Assembly: GCF_039555335.1 (NCBI RefSeq)
Contig: NW_027305509.1
Coordinates: forward strand, 186,001 to 250,000
Source: Amphiura filiformis
Lineage: Eukaryota; Echinodermata; Ophiuroidea; Amphilepidida; Amphiuridae
Direction of reading: 5' to 3'
DNA length: 64,000 nucleotides
Shown here piece after piece: positions 52,447 through 64,000 of the stretch. The translations under genes were made by a program, and so were the position numbers. The notes under the pieces were generated by a model. That model saw only the letters and a program-made list of their open reading frames with translations. It was not told the DNA's origin and did no database searches. The number at the start of each line of letters is the position of its first letter. Position 1 is the stretch's first letter.

Positions 52447-52880
52447 ACACGTTGAGTGTGCAAAATGATAACAACACGCAAGCTATATGAATGCAATTTT
52501 TATACTCTAGTTATTCAGGCAAATAAATCTTCTTTTTTTTTGTATGCTTCAATGGGGCAATATTTTTAGAAATGATCGTCTTTGAAATATTAAATATTAG
52601 AGGATTAAAGTGTAAATTACTACTGTCCAGACTCCAGTTGCGTACCGAAAAAAAAGTTGTAGGCCTAATAGGCCTACATATGAATGAGCATCCATGAAAA
52701 AACCTGAAGAGTTTGAAAAGCCAGAAAAAGCGCGTGAAATTAGGCTAAAAAGGTCAAAACCGGGCTGAAATTAAAACAAAGTGCGGAAATTTGGACCCAC
52801 TAAAGACCCAGGCTTAAACCTGAAAATTCTCATGCCTTGTATTAATCTTGTTCAGCGCTTTTGGGTGTATTGTGCATTTT

Positions 52881-52948
52881 TAAACAAATTAAATTGATAA
52901 AACGCCTTATTTTAAAAAATAAGGCGTTTTATCAATTTAATTTGTTTA
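52881..52948. repeat. Perfect 68-bp palindrome (33-bp arms)
   Basis: TAAACAAATTAAATTGATAA...TTATCAATTTAATTTGTTTA: every base pairs with its mirror except the central AA. Core AAAACGCCTTATTTT / AAAATAAGGCGTTTT. No ORF, no flanking duplication noticed. Confidence 0.9.
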
Positions 52949-52959
52949 TCATTATTAGC

Positions 52960-53725
52960 CCGGTTCATGTCCTAATTGTCTTAACTTTGACCCATTATAG
53001 CATTAAATTTACTCTGAAAACCGCGAAAACGAATAGTACAATTATACAGCATTACATACGTACGTTCAATTGTTTTGATATAGGCCTACTTTGTTTGGAA
53101 ACACCCTATAAAGTTGAGCGTAGCTAACCAATAAATGTAATGGGTCACTGCTTTATCTATAGTATAGGCCCGTTCTCTACCAACAATATTTGCTTAATCT
53201 TGGGTTTTAAGGGAAATCCCAAGTAATTTATACAACTAACTTAAAAAAAAAAGTTTTGTATACAAATCTACAAACACGTAACCCCCAACAAACACCTTAC
53301 ATCAGTTCAGTTCAGTTAAGTTTACGTCGATTATAGTTAATCATATTTATTTTTAAAGATATGTGTTTTAAATACAGTGCAATATAAGCACACACCGTGA
53401 AAAAGTAATTTTCTGAATGAACATCTAGCATAATTTTCAAGGGCATGTAAAGAAACCAACAGTGCGTGTTAGTGTGTCAAATTTAATTGCTGTAGCTCAT
53501 GGCATTAAAGTTAAAGCCAAATTACACACATTTATGAGATAAATATTAATATTAAATATTAATATTGATATATTCTTACCTTGATTGGTGATGAGTTTTA
53601 TTATTCTTTGAATAAATTATGTGACTGATTCAAGTAGCAATAGTTCAATAATATCCATAATTGAAAATGAGAAGTCCACTGAATTATGAAGCAGTCAGTA
53701 AACAGGCGTAGTATTATTATTAAAT
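52960..53725. other. Intergenic AT-rich stretch, no gene seen
   Basis: Only short open frames; AATATTAATATTAA-type simple sequence near 53543-53570. No exon supported. Confidence 0.45.
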
Positions 53726-53908
53726 GGACTATTCCAGTTGAAATTCATACGCCCTATGGAAGACATGACCTTAATCTTCCACAGTGAGGTAGATATCAAA
53801 TGGAGTCATCATTCAGGTAACCCTATTTGCAATCTATACTCCCTAGTTGTGGGAGATTAAGGTCATGTGTTCCATAGGGCGTATGGATTTCAACTGGAAT
53901 AGCCCTTG
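53726..53908. mobile_element. ~185-bp palindromic MITE
   Basis: GGACTATTCCAGTTGAAATTC to GGATTTCAACTGGAATAGCCC, with CCTATGGAAGACATGACCTT mirrored by AAGGTCATGTGTTCCATAGG. Same family as 55755-55946. Confidence 0.88.
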
Positions 53909-53961
53909 TACCACACAGTCACTGAGGTTATCTCAGCAAATCAAAAAGTTGTCCAAGAACA

Positions 53962-54064
53962 CCATATCTGTAATAGCTGCCAGGTGTCATATGTTTAAAT
54001 GCATACAAGTATAGAATCCAATAATTGCCAAATGTCTATAGGGCAGCTATTGCCGATATGGTGT
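53962..54064. repeat. Short foldback (CACCATATC / GATATGGTG)
   Basis: CACCATATCTGTAATAGCTGCC against GGCAGCTATTGCCGATATGGTG, a ~22-bp inverted pair around a 60-base centre. A related pair AATAGCTGCC/GGCAGCTATT occurs at 55346-55390. Confidence 0.75.
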
Positions 54065-54089
54065 ATTTCCAGTATTCCTTCAACAAGAC

Positions 54090-54305
54090 AATAGACACCC
54101 ACTAGGATCCACAACATGTGCATCTATCAGAGCACAGTTCTTTAACCCAAATACATTTGCACATTCATTGAATGACCTTTGACAATTTGGGTACACAAAC
54201 TCATACTCTGCAACGTGAGGTCAAATTTTGCTCTGTGATTGTTAAATTAAAGTTATTGAACTATGTCATTGGGATGAGGGCATTGTGGTCCATAGACACT
54301 AGACA
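54090..54305 (+). repeat. Dispersed repeat, mate of 292-516
   Basis: Reverse-complement match to 292-516 over about 210 bases. Confidence 0.7.
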
Positions 54306-54896
54306 ATAGCCATGGTAAGTGATCCAGAAAAATTCACCCAGTATAAATAGTTACAACAAACTTGACCGCACACGAAAGAAGTGTCACAGCACGAATCTGT
54401 GGTCTGTACATGCCTTGGTAGTATATGGGTGTTTGTATCTATATAATTCACATGGTACTATTTTCTCAACAGTATATGATACCTCATTATGTCCGTGACT
54501 TGTTTCTGAAAGTATGAAATGGACAGATCCAGGATTTTAGAAGAGGGGGTCAGAGCGAGTGTCTACATTGGGAAGGGGGAAGAGTAGCTGATATAATCCC
54601 CAAACAGGGTGAATTGGCATGATATAGCTGTCAGGAGGGTATCAGGGCCCCCATCAGCCCCCTCAGGATCCGCCTATAAGAGAGTCGATCAATATAAGAC
54701 AATAGCCTGTGATTACAACAACTGAGAACTGAATGTATCATATCATTTCAAATATAGCCGATTAAAATGTATTTCAGCATAGGGCAGTGAGCAGAATGAC
54801 CCTGTTTAAACCCAAAATATTAATTTATTAAACATGCCTTGAAGAGCATTTGGTAGGAGACTGGTTCATTCAGGCCATGCACAAGGCCTTACCCTC

Positions 54897-55053
54897 AGTG
54901 GTGTGCGCAGCACATTGAAAGTGGGGGGGGGGGGGGTTGTTAAGTTCCCCCGAATGGAGTCTGATTAGGGGCAAATTTTGATGTTTTTAACGTTTTTCCC
55001 CTGAATCACCAACAAAAGTGGGGGGCCACCCCCCCTTTGCGCACGCCACTGCT
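54897..55053. mobile_element. CAGTGGTGTGCGCA foldback MITE, 157 bp
   Basis: Ends CAGTGGTGTGCGCA and TGCGCACGCCACTG; G-run (about 13 G) on the left mirrored by CCACCCCCCC on the right. Another G-rich relative is near 54530-54680. Confidence 0.8.
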
Positions 55054-55389
55054 TACCCTACTGGTCGAATAGAATCGTGATCGTAACTTACAAACCAAAC
55101 CATACCTCTAACCCTAACACAAAAACAAACATTTTATTCAGCAAAGAATCTGCTTTTGTTTGTAAACCAGTATAACATGATCAATGACATTCTTCCACAT
55201 CAGCCATTTCTACTCACACACAGAAAACACAATTTGAGTCAAGATTTTATGTATAAAATATCTTCAATATATTTCAGTTCTTTTCTTTAAATAATACATA
55301 CAGCAGGTTGTTTTAGTGAGAGGTTTAACTGCAAAAAAAACCTACCCACAATAGCTGCCAGAAATTGTCAAATTTCTATAAGGCAGCTA

Positions 55390-55710
55390 TTGGGCAATTC
55401 CAATTAAAATCCACACACCCCCTGTGGAAGATTTCAGTGCCATCATAATTCCAGTTGCACCTTCTGGTCAATCCAGCTGGGAATTTGGGCTAGTTTTAAA
55501 TGAAATTACAGCTGTAAATTGTTGAAATTTATCAAATTCAGTTGAATTTAGCACAATTTGATATGAAATTTTGCGTGGAATTCCAAGATCTTCCACACCT
55601 TGTCCACTTTTTATGGATGAAAATAGTTGAATAATTTAAACCATTGAATTTGGATGGAATTCCAAAATCTTCTACAGTGGGGTGTAGTTTTCAAGTGGAA
55701 CAGCCCAATT
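55390..55710. mobile_element. Rearranged copy of the GGCTATTCCAGTTGAAATCC MITE
   Basis: Left end TGGGCAATTCCAATTAAAATCC with CACACCCCCTGTGGAAGAT, right end ATCTTCTACAGTGGGGTGTA and TTTTCAAGTGGAACAGCCCA. The centre is unrelated to the standard copies. Confidence 0.65.
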
Positions 55711-55754
55711 TGCAGATAAGGCTTTCTTGCATCACCCCTCATTATATGACACAA

Positions 55755-55946
55755 TGGGCTATTCCAGTTGAAATCCATACACCCCTTATGGAAAATATGA
55801 CCTTAATTTACTACACAGGGAGTATGAATTTCAAATGGAGTCACCCATTCAGCTAGGTACCACATTTGAAATTCACACTCCCTATGTGGAAGATTAAGGT
55901 CATGTCTTCCATAGGGGGTGTACGGATTTCAAGTGGAATAGCCCAA
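55755..55946. mobile_element. ~190-bp palindromic MITE, well-kept copy
   Basis: GGGCTATTCCAGTTGAAATC to GATTTCAAGTGGAATAGCCC; inner arms CTTATGGAAAATATGACCTT / AAGGTCATGTCTTCCATAGG and GGGAGTATGAATTTCAAATG / ATTTGAAATTCACACTCCC. No ORF. Confidence 0.9.
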
Positions 55947-56361
55947 TAATTCAACAAGCTATATTTCTCCATGCTACTTTTAATGTCAAAATGACTTTCA
56001 TGAAAGAACCACACTAAAAGAAATACTACTTTTAGAAAGTAAACAAAAAATAAACTTTTTCAGACCAAACACAAGTTAAAGAAGCTCTTAAAGGGGCATG
56101 TTGTGATCCACAGCCTCATCTCCCACTTTTCTCAAAAAAGTTCAGATTTTTATACCACAGGATAGCTCTGGCTACATTATGTTTATGTACAAAAAAGATA
56201 AATTTGTTTAGCAAAAATATCATAATTACCAGAACGAAATTACACACAGTGGCCTGTGGAGCAGTGTAATACACATAATCATGCTTTGCTCGCAAACGCA
56301 AAATTTGGAATCAACTGAAAATTTGGAAATAAGTTTCTTTTGTGAATAGCTGGATGGCTAA

Positions 56362-56795
56362 TTGGGCAATTCCAGTTGAAATCCATACACCCCTATGGAA
56401 GTCATGACCTATATCACAAACAGGTGGTGTGAATTTCATATGGTGTACCTGAATAGAGGCCTTGCATGTGACGCATCATCCCGTAAATATGGCAGACTAC
56501 TCAAATGCATTCAACAAAAGCATGATTGCAATCTACCGTGACAGATCGTCTCACACACATAACCCTGCACTACGATCAAATAGGTCGATGACAACATTTG
56601 ATTGAATGGACTGCACTCCGCCATAACTACGGTGAAGGACACCGGCTCAAATCCTTTGTTTGGAGCCAATCGATAATTTCATGCAGGGCCTCTATAGGTA
56701 ACACCATTTGAAATCTACACTGTCTGAGTGGGATATTAAGATCATGTCTTCAATAGGGGATGTATGGATTTCAACTAGAGTATCTAAGACCCCTG
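56362..56795. mobile_element. Palindromic MITE split by a second small element (56455-56690)
   Basis: Outer parts are the GGCTATTCCAGTTGAAATCC family (GGGCAATTCCAGTTGAAATC to GGATTTCAACTAGAG). At the centre a ~235-bp insert has ends GAGGCCTTGCATG and CATGCAGGGCCTC, inverse to each other, with TA at both junctions. Confidence 0.75.
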
Positions 56796-56799
56796 GGCC

Positions 56800-58385
56800 T
56801 GGAGACAAAGTACTTGTGTTTGGCCAAACTTAAGTACCAACATTTTCTATAATGAAAAAAAAATCAACTTAACCAAAGTTTATGAATACTCTAAAAAGCA
56901 ACTTATACAACACCACATATTTTATATGTAGAAACCAAAGTGTTCCATTTTCCTAAGTATTTTAATAAAAAATGGAATTCCATGTTCGGGTTTCCAGAAA
57001 TGTTCATCCTTAAATTAATATGAAGACTTTGGCAAGGTATTTATAGGTAAATTAAGTAATTCTTGGCTAAGTTTGAACATACCTGTTGTGTCCATGTTGC
57101 ATACCAAGCATGTATGCAATGTAAGGCACATGCATGCTTTCTTCTGTACCGTGCTATGTGCACGTGTTTATCGCGGAGCCATTGGCGTTCCAAGAATTAC
57201 CTGATTTACCTTCCTTTTTTTGGTCTGATTGGATCAGATCATGTCGCATATCAAACTTATTGACAAGGGTGAAAATATGCAGGTTACAGGTCTTGTTTCA
57301 AACCCATTAATTAGTTGCCTATTGTAGCCCACTGAGATCAAAAATCACAACACCAGGCTACACTTTTCGACCTGAACCATCGCCCATCATCGGACTTCTC
57401 ATGAGGTGACTATAAGACTATTGAACTGTGCCATTGGATGTAAGACCATTTTGACTTAAATTATCTGCCTGTTACTGAAACAAAAGTGAGTCCAGTTTAG
57501 ACTAAAACTGAGTCCTGGTCCCAACCAAATTCCGGTGAACCAGGACTTAATTTTTTACCAAACTGAGACCTGGTAGAAAAGCTCTTATTTTCACCCTTGC
57601 TTATTGATAATGGAATAAAGTACATACACATGTTGCACTGTTACTATAATGAATACATTGTATAACCTGCAATCAATAATGACCTTTACCTCTGATTATG
57701 AGGTTCCTTTAGAAAAGTTGACTGGGGAAAGTAATATCGTACTGGACAAATTGTGCCAGCCAATGAAGCTAACAATGCCAAGAGATGTCATGCGCAATCC
57801 ACCACAACCAAACACCGTTTTAACATGTACATTATAATATTACATGGGACTGTTTGCAATTTAATCCTTGAAATGTCATGCTTTAGGCATGTGCGACGGA
57901 AACAAAAAATCCTGTTCAACAGATGACAGAGTTGCCAAGTAGGGTCCGTCAGTTGGGACATTTGTTTAAATTAATCAACTTCGTAGAACAGTTTGTTTTT
58001 ATTTTGTCGCCTTATATAGACACTTTGATTGATCTATTCTTAAATGCTCCTGCTGTATTACTGTTCAGAGCAGAGCATTTCAGGGTAAAATAAGTGAAAG
58101 AAATCTCTAAAACCAATAACTTTAAGGATAATGTAGGTCAGATATTAGCAATATTGCTCAAATTTGTCACATTGCTATAGCTACTGTACATTCTACATGC
58201 TATCTAATACAGGATACAGACAAATGCTTTACAGAGAAAAGAACATTATACACTAGGCAGGGCCTTACTAAATATGTTTCTGCCAATGTAATTACCACTC
58301 TCTTTCCCCTCCTTTCACCCCTCCCTCAAAACTTACAAACCTATTCAGTGATTTGCTCATTCGGAAGACTAGGCCTACATGTAAA
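56800..58385. other. Intergenic, no gene seen
   Basis: Contains a fragment (57215-57250, TGATTGGATCAGATCATGTC) like the end of the MITE at 23893-24150. Otherwise AT-rich sequence with only short, unremarkable open frames. Confidence 0.45.
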
Positions 58386-58389
58386 ACAG

Positions 58390-58582
58390 GGACCGCCTTT
58401 TGAGGAGAGCCAGAGCAATCACTCTCTACTCTCCTTAAATCTGATGTGGGAGAGTGATTTTAAGCTCTCCTTAGTTGACCATTCTCTCCTTACATTCTAT
58501 TGTAAATGCTCTAAACAGCTCTCCTTGAAGGATCTAGAAGAGCTTTTTAATGCTCTCCTGCAAATTCCAAGGCAGTCCCTGC
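58390..58582. mobile_element. Foldback MITE (GGGACCGCCTT / AAGGCAGTCCC)
   Basis: CAGGGACCGCCTTTTGAGGAG to GCAAATTCCAAGGCAGTCCCTG, with GAGAGCCAGAGCA mirrored by TGCTCTCC and several internal CTCTCCTTA repeats. Confidence 0.75.
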
Positions 58583-58987
58583 TACCAAAATCATAAAAAT
58601 TCAGATTTTAGCACCTTTGTTAGTGTCATATAAAGCTGTGTATTAAGGACAAAATGAGACATTTTACATGAATCTGTAATTTCGCTATAAGTGTAGAAAT
58701 TAGCTACATGTATTTCCTCTTTTTTGCCAAATTTTTCATTTCAAAAATACATGATGACAAGTTTAATGACTTATCCTTCACTTTTAGGCAATTTATACTT
58801 TGTTTAATTTTTTTTTTACACTTTTATTGGATCACTGAACAGAATTTTAACTGGGTGATTTTTCAAACATCCTTCATGCACAAACACTTTTCATCAAAAT
58901 TTGTCTTTCATACAAGGTCAGGGACAACATTTTGACAGAAAATCCTTCGATTTGTTATTTTTAACAACCGTTAGGGAGGATATTGTC

Positions 58988-59370
58988 TCGCTAGGGAGAG
59001 CGTGGCGCAATGGTTAGAGTACTTGCCTTTAGTGCATGAGGTCCCGGGTTCGATTCACGGCGGTGGCGATTTGCTGGGATATTGACTTGGAAAAAAAAAA
59101 GTCTGAAATTAATTGGCAACATCTGTAGATTAAATTCAGACTTCCGCTCTCCCCATGGTTCATTTAGAATTGGGTAAATGAATCATGAAAGTACTCCGTC
59201 CTTTTACGTTAAGCCGTCGGTCCCGTGTGCAGAGAGTCATACCTGTACATGTATCTCGCAGCCAGTTTCAAATGGACCCCAATGGAAATAAGTTTCAATA
59301 GAGGCTTTCTTGGGTTATCCAGGGTTGTCAAAACCCAAACAAATCAAATCAAAAAAACAAGCGAACTCGG
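58988..59370 (+). mobile_element. tRNA-like SINE
   Basis: GAGAGCGTGGCGCAATGGTTAG (A box) and GGGTTCGATTCACGG (B box), body with TCCGTCCTTTTACGTTAAGC and GTCGGTCCCGTGTGCAGAGA, tail CCAAACAAATCAAATCAAAA. Same family as the minus-strand copy at 31340-31655. Not a tRNA gene: no paired acceptor stem. Confidence 0.8.
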
Positions 59371-59966
59371 TAATATTACATCCTCAGTGGCATTACATAC
59401 TATGATATGAATTGAAATCGAACAGCTATGTCTACGGAACTGAACCCTTTACAGTTTTCATAGAATTCCTTTAAAAAATTAACTTCCTATATCTTTATTT
59501 CACTGACATGCTGGCATGTCATGTATTCTCTAATCAGGCATCAGATCAGAAAAAACAGGAACTGACCCAAAAAACCCTGAAACAATGTGTGGAATAAAGT
59601 AAAAACACCCCAAAATGGCCTGAACAAAAATAATAAGCATGTGTAAATTTTAGCAAAAAACCTGAATTCAGGTTTAAACCTTAAAATTCTCAAATTGACA
59701 AAAGCGGATTATCAGTTTTCACATATGAACTCAATATACACTATAAGTATAGTTGGAGGGTGTGGCTTTTTTCTTTAATATGTTGGTCAGAGCTAGACCC
59801 TGTGAAAGCGTATATCAACAAAGCACCTGCAGACTATTCCGCAACCCTTAAATTATAATATTAGCAAGTTAGTACTTTTGTATGTAGACTTAAGTATATA
59901 ATATAGCTGCTTTTTACTATGTACATAACTTGAAAGAATATCGGTAAGCCAGCATATAAGTATTTG

Positions 59967-60152
59967 GCTATTCCAGTTGAAATCCATACACCCCCTATGG
60001 AAGACATAACCTTAATCTCCCACACAGAGGGTGTGAATTTCAAATGGGATTACCTGAATGGTTTATTCCATTTGAAATCTACACCCCTTTTATGTGAAAT
60101 TTTATGCTCATATCTTCCATTGGGTGTATGGATTTTAACTGGATTAGCCCAT
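59967..60152. mobile_element. ~186-bp palindromic MITE
   Basis: GGCTATTCCAGTTGAAATCC to GGATTTTAACTGGATTAGCCC; the left half is well kept, the right more diverged. Confidence 0.88.
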
Positions 60153-60271
60153 TGTTGGCAACACTAAGAAATACAAGGAATGGTAACATTTAGGAGTTGT
60201 ATTTTGATGTTTAAGTGTTACTAATCAAAAATATACATAATCTTTTTATTACAAAATCAATTGTACAGTTA

Positions 60272-60826
60272 GGCCTGGGTGCTCAATCTCGCCGATTAAC
60301 TCTTCGGCGTGCCCGGAACCTAAGCCGCAGACCCACGCCGATGCACATATGCTGAGAAATAAAATACTGTTGCGATATGCACTAACAAAATGTGTGTCTG
60401 CTCGATGAAAAACCATGTTCAGTCACCCGTTCATCAGCTTGATCGGCCCAACTCCTGCATTTCTCGCAACCGGCTTATAACACTTGACAACAATAGCCTT
60501 ACAAATTAGTGTCCTTGAGTGCGTTGATTCTTTGCCGGATTATATCGACTGATCCGCAAACTGCTTACGTGGAGTAAACTCAAGTAGGTACTACAATAAA
60601 CATTAATATAAAGGTTTCGAATAATGAATGACAAACCGCAGAACAAGAAGATGGCAAGATGTTGCGAACTCGATGCCCATAACTGCTCGCGATTTCGCAA
60701 CCAGGGATATAGCTACACTATATTAATTTGTCGGCGTACTGCATCTTGAAACTGCAAGCCGCAGGAGAGCCATCGAAATGCTCTGAGACGACGCAGAGTT
60801 AATCGGCGAGATTGAGCACCGGGGCC
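60272..60826. mobile_element. Harbinger-like MITE, 555 bp, TTA duplication
   Basis: Terminal inverted repeats GGCCTGGGTGCTCAATCTCG / CGAGATTGAGCACCGGGGCC extend about 35 bp through CCGATTAACTC. TTA flanks both sides (60269-60271, 60827-60829), the target size and sequence of PIF/Harbinger elements. No transposase inside. Confidence 0.8.
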
Positions 60827-60829
60827 TTA

Positions 60830-62080
60830 TTATCTTCCACACCACCAGGGCATAATAACCGGTAACGCATCGTATTTGCTACACAATCTAGCCAAATTGC
60901 TATGCAATCACACAAACATATGTCATCGGTATACATAATTATTGCTATATAAATAAAACTTTGTCACAATTTTGCTATGCAAAATTCTGACACTAAATTA
61001 TACCCTGCACACCACTAGTGGGGATTTGCAAAATAAAATTCCTAGATATTAGTCCAGACATAATGACTGCAATACATATGTGACATGATCAAAGGGAATG
61101 AGTCACATGTCGGTCCTGGTCGAAAATGAGCTGTACACACGTTTCTAAAGAGGATATTTAGAGCTTTCAGAAACTGAAAACCCCATGTTGATACGACTTT
61201 TCTTTGTGAAGTTACGTCAATTTATCAATCGCTGAAAACAATACAAAACAAAAGAATTTTAACACTTTCTTTGCCAATATTTCAAAATCAATATTAGCGA
61301 CATCCAACTCATTTCCCTTGATCGTGCACATATTAGAATTTGCATGTTCAATTTGCACATATTTTCCTTAGAAAATCACTGAGCACCACAAATAGTATGC
61401 ATGGCTTGCAGATGAAAACATTCAGAAACACTGAGTGCATTAAAAATGATGCGACGGCACTGGTGGTGTGGAATCATTCTGAAGTTGTGATTGACAATGA
61501 CACTGCACCTAACGTACACACAAAAGAGATTTACCCAGAATTTAAGACATGCTGTCAAATGATCGAGTTGTATTCATTGTATTCTTTGAAGTCATCAATA
61601 CAAAACAAACCCAAACAACGCAAGTTGTGGTTTAGAGTGTGGTATGTGCTAATCACATAGGCCTCTACACACTTTATAGATTGTCAATGACTGTGGCCCA
61701 AAATCACTCCATAAAAATTGGGTGCAGCACCAAGACTTATTGGGTGACTGGAGTATTGATGCAATGATTGGAACTTCATTGACACACACACTGACAAAAA
61801 CAATGTTCACCTATATCGGAAGCTGAATTAATATTAAGATAATCTATTGGTGTTTGGGAAGTTTTTGGATCATAATTTTATTCTTTCCTGATGACTGGGG
61901 TGGTGAATGGCATAAGATGTCACTCACTGGCAGTTTTTCCATCTTTCAGCAGCTTTCACCCGCTGAGACAAATTCTTTATAAGCAGCCCACAATAAAGAA
62001 TAATTCTTGATTACTATAAACCACACCTATTTAGGGCCTATACCTAAATACCAATGTACAGCTTTCCTTTACTGCCAATG
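60830..62080. other. Intergenic, no gene seen
   Basis: AT-rich, no exon series on either strand; ATGTGACATGATC at 61079 resembles the TGTGACACGATC end of the 23893 MITE. Confidence 0.45.
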
Positions 62081-62082
62081 TA

Positions 62083-63105
62083 CACTACGCAAAAAAAGTT
62101 TCTTTATGGTTAGGAAATTTACCCACTATTAAAATCTATCGATTAATTTTGTACGTTTGCTAAATAATCGCATGCGGGTGATTGTCCTACGCATTTTGCA
62201 CCTCAAACACTACTCTACGACACTCCTGAGAAAAGATATGAATGTTTAAGTAACACGAGGTCGAAAAATGAAAATTGCAAATAGGCCTATTCAAGTTTTC
62301 AGCATAAAAGAACACAAAAAAACAACAAACATGCCGATAACATTTTTTGTTTAATTGCTGAGTACATTTCTGGCATCATACTGCCGCTTGCAACTTCACT
62401 TGAGATTAATCTCTTTCTTTACCAGTCTTTCAATACTTTGTGTGTCCACCGTTGGCTTCCCTTGCAGCAGCCACGCGGCGTCTCATGCTCCTAATGAGGC
62501 GTTGAATGTTACCTTGCTCAACCCCGTTCCACTCGTTGATAACGATGCGATGCAATCCCACCAGAGTTGTATCTGCCTTTATCTTCTTGTTGACTCGTCT
62601 CTTGTGCTGATCCCAAAGGTTCTCCAAGGAGTTAAGATCAGAGCTTCTGGAGTGTCTCTATTCCTTCTGCTTCCAGGTATGCAGCTGTAATCATGACCTG
62701 TTTTGAATCTCTTTTCCAAATCCATCTCTCAAAACGTAAATGTTTTAGTACCCACTCACCTTTGTCTTTGATCATTCATATGCACAATAAGCAAAGGATT
62801 ATCCAACATGCATCAATTAAAATGCTTTAAATTGAAATTGAAAAGGCAGGAATAATGTAACCGTCTTGGATCAGTGAATCAGCTCTAAAACCATTGAATA
62901 GGCTTCTTTGCAATTTCATTTTTCGACCTCATGTTACTTAAACATTTATATCTTTTCTCAGGAGTGTCGTATGGTAGTGATTGAGGTGTCAAAATGCGCA
63001 GGACAATCTCCCGCATGTGATTATTTAGCAAACGTACAAAATTGGTCGCTATATTTTAATAGTGGGTAAATTTCCTAACCATAAAGAAACTTTTTTTGCG
63101 TAGTT
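62083..63105 (-). mobile_element. Internally deleted Tc1/mariner element with ~213-bp inverted repeats
   Basis: Flanked by TA (62081-62082, 63106-63107). The arms 62083-62295 and 62893-63105 share CTACGCAAAAAAAGTTTCTT, AATTTACCCACTATTAAAAT, GTACGTTTGCTAAATAATC and CTCCTGAGAAAAGATAT. Between them, on the minus strand at 62430-62627, is the C-terminus of a Tc1-like transposase: MENLWDQHKRRVNKK and IQRLIRSMRRRVAAAREANG then GHTKY. The DNA-binding part and most of the DDE domain are missing, so it is non-autonomous. Confidence 0.9.
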
Positions 63106-63721
63106 TATTTGTTTCTAAAAAGACACCCAAAGAATTAGAAATATGTTTTGGCTGTCATGCAATGCATGATGGCCAAAACACATTTCCAAATCATGCAAGA
63201 CGTTTTTGACGCAGTAAACTTTGCAGAATAAACAAGTTTGCTTTTATTACAGGAGTAAAAAACAACCTTAATTGTTTACAAAAGAAACATCAACCTTAAG
63301 GCAGTGTTTTGACTGCAAACTAAACATTGTTCAAAAGCAAAGAAATCCATCAAAATGATGCTGCCCTGATATTCAGTATTATGCTTAGAGCTCTGGAATC
63401 CAGGAAACTAATAGACATTTTGGCATTTGAAGGGAAACTTTGTAATTTTAATAGAAATTATGCATAAAGCCCCCAGCATACTTTTCAACCAATGACAAGT
63501 CTTTATTGTGTCAGTTTGTCTGCAATGCGCGTGCGCCACGCCGCTCAGCGGCAAGCGGCAGGGTAGTATGAAACCAGAAATTTTGTTTCCCTATGTAAGA
63601 AATTATGCATAAGAAATTGTTGGAAGTTTGTTAGCCTTGGCTCATCTGGGGAAATACAAATATTTTGCAGTTCTGTAAATATATTACATTTATTCCAGAA
63701 TATAAAAATAATAAATCTCTA

Positions 63722-63952
63722 ACCCCATGAGCACTACCAGCCAAATTATTGGCATCTAAGAGCTATATTGATTGGTTACAAAGAGGGCTACATCATGTAT
63801 TGAGCCAATCAGAGATATGGTAAGAAGGGTTGAAGAGGATTAAGTTAAATTGGTAAGATATGAGCTCTATTTTGATTGGTTACTCAGATGTGTATATCAT
63901 GTAATTAACCAATCAGAGACATTGTAAGGAAGGCAGTAGTGCCCATGGGGCA
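63722..63952. mobile_element. Foldback MITE with ATTGGTTAC / GTAACCAAT-type arms
   Basis: CCCCATGAGCACTACC and GTAGTGCCCATGGGG are inverse ends; inner GAGCTATATTGATTGGTTAC repeats as GAGCTCTATTTTGATTGGTTAC and is answered by AACCAATCAGAGA. About 230 bp, no ORF. Confidence 0.75.
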
Positions 63953-64000
63953 AAGAATCCCTTAAATAATAACTATCAACCAATCACCATCAAGGCCCTG

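Noticed and set aside
58992-59068. tRNA genes (also at 14478, 15172, 28834 and 31570)
   Set aside because: A and B boxes are present but the acceptor and 3' stem halves do not pair and a SINE body follows.
62355-62690. 111-codon plus-strand frame
   Set aside because: Antisense shadow of the Tc1-like transposase C-terminus on the minus strand.

Overview
The window is eukaryotic nuclear DNA from an animal: AT-rich, dominated by introns and by dozens of short inverted-repeat elements, with LINE and SINE remnants and GT-AG spliced genes. The mix of a PLAC8-family gene, an MS4A/CD20-like four-pass gene and a lineage-specific receptor tyrosine kinase, plus frequent TAGGCCTA words in non-coding DNA, suggests a marine deuterostome invertebrate (echinoderm or hemichordate most likely). 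The species itself is an inference.

Three spliced host genes can be built exon by exon with matching phases. (1) Plus strand, 11829-16573: a PLAC8-family small cysteine-rich protein of 120 residues in four coding exons. (2) Minus strand, 38290 down to 20140: a 721-residue single-pass receptor tyrosine kinase in 15 exons. It has a signal peptide, two Calx-beta-type extracellular modules, a membrane span, a complete and apparently active tyrosine kinase domain, and a short C-tail with a YVRM motif. (3) Minus strand, 51976 down to 43866: a 214-residue MS4A/CD20-like four-transmembrane protein in five coding exons.

Layout: 1-6400 is repeats, including a very young 5'-truncated RTE LINE with a 35-bp target duplication (5766-6232). 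6400-11800 has no convincing gene but holds microsatellites and a ~107-bp tandem repeat. 11829-16573 is PLAC8, followed three bases after its stop by a TTAA-flanked MITE. 17100-20100 holds a CR1-group LINE remnant and a hairpin element. 20140-38290 is the kinase gene. 38291-43860 is intergenic with a LINE interrupted by a hairpin MITE. 43866-51976 is the MS4A-like gene, whose intron 2 holds a ~3.4-kb array of 51-bp units. 52000-64000 has no recognisable gene but many foldback elements, two tRNA-derived or tRNA-like repeats and an internally deleted Tc1/mariner copy.

The most striking items are the Calx-beta receptor kinase itself, its intron 11 (which is almost wholly made of decayed tandem copies of the DFG/activation-loop end of exon 11), its GC-AG intron 7, and the 51-bp array with a 1540-bp higher-order duplication. 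I saw no retroviral, LTR or Polinton-type element and no RNA gene.
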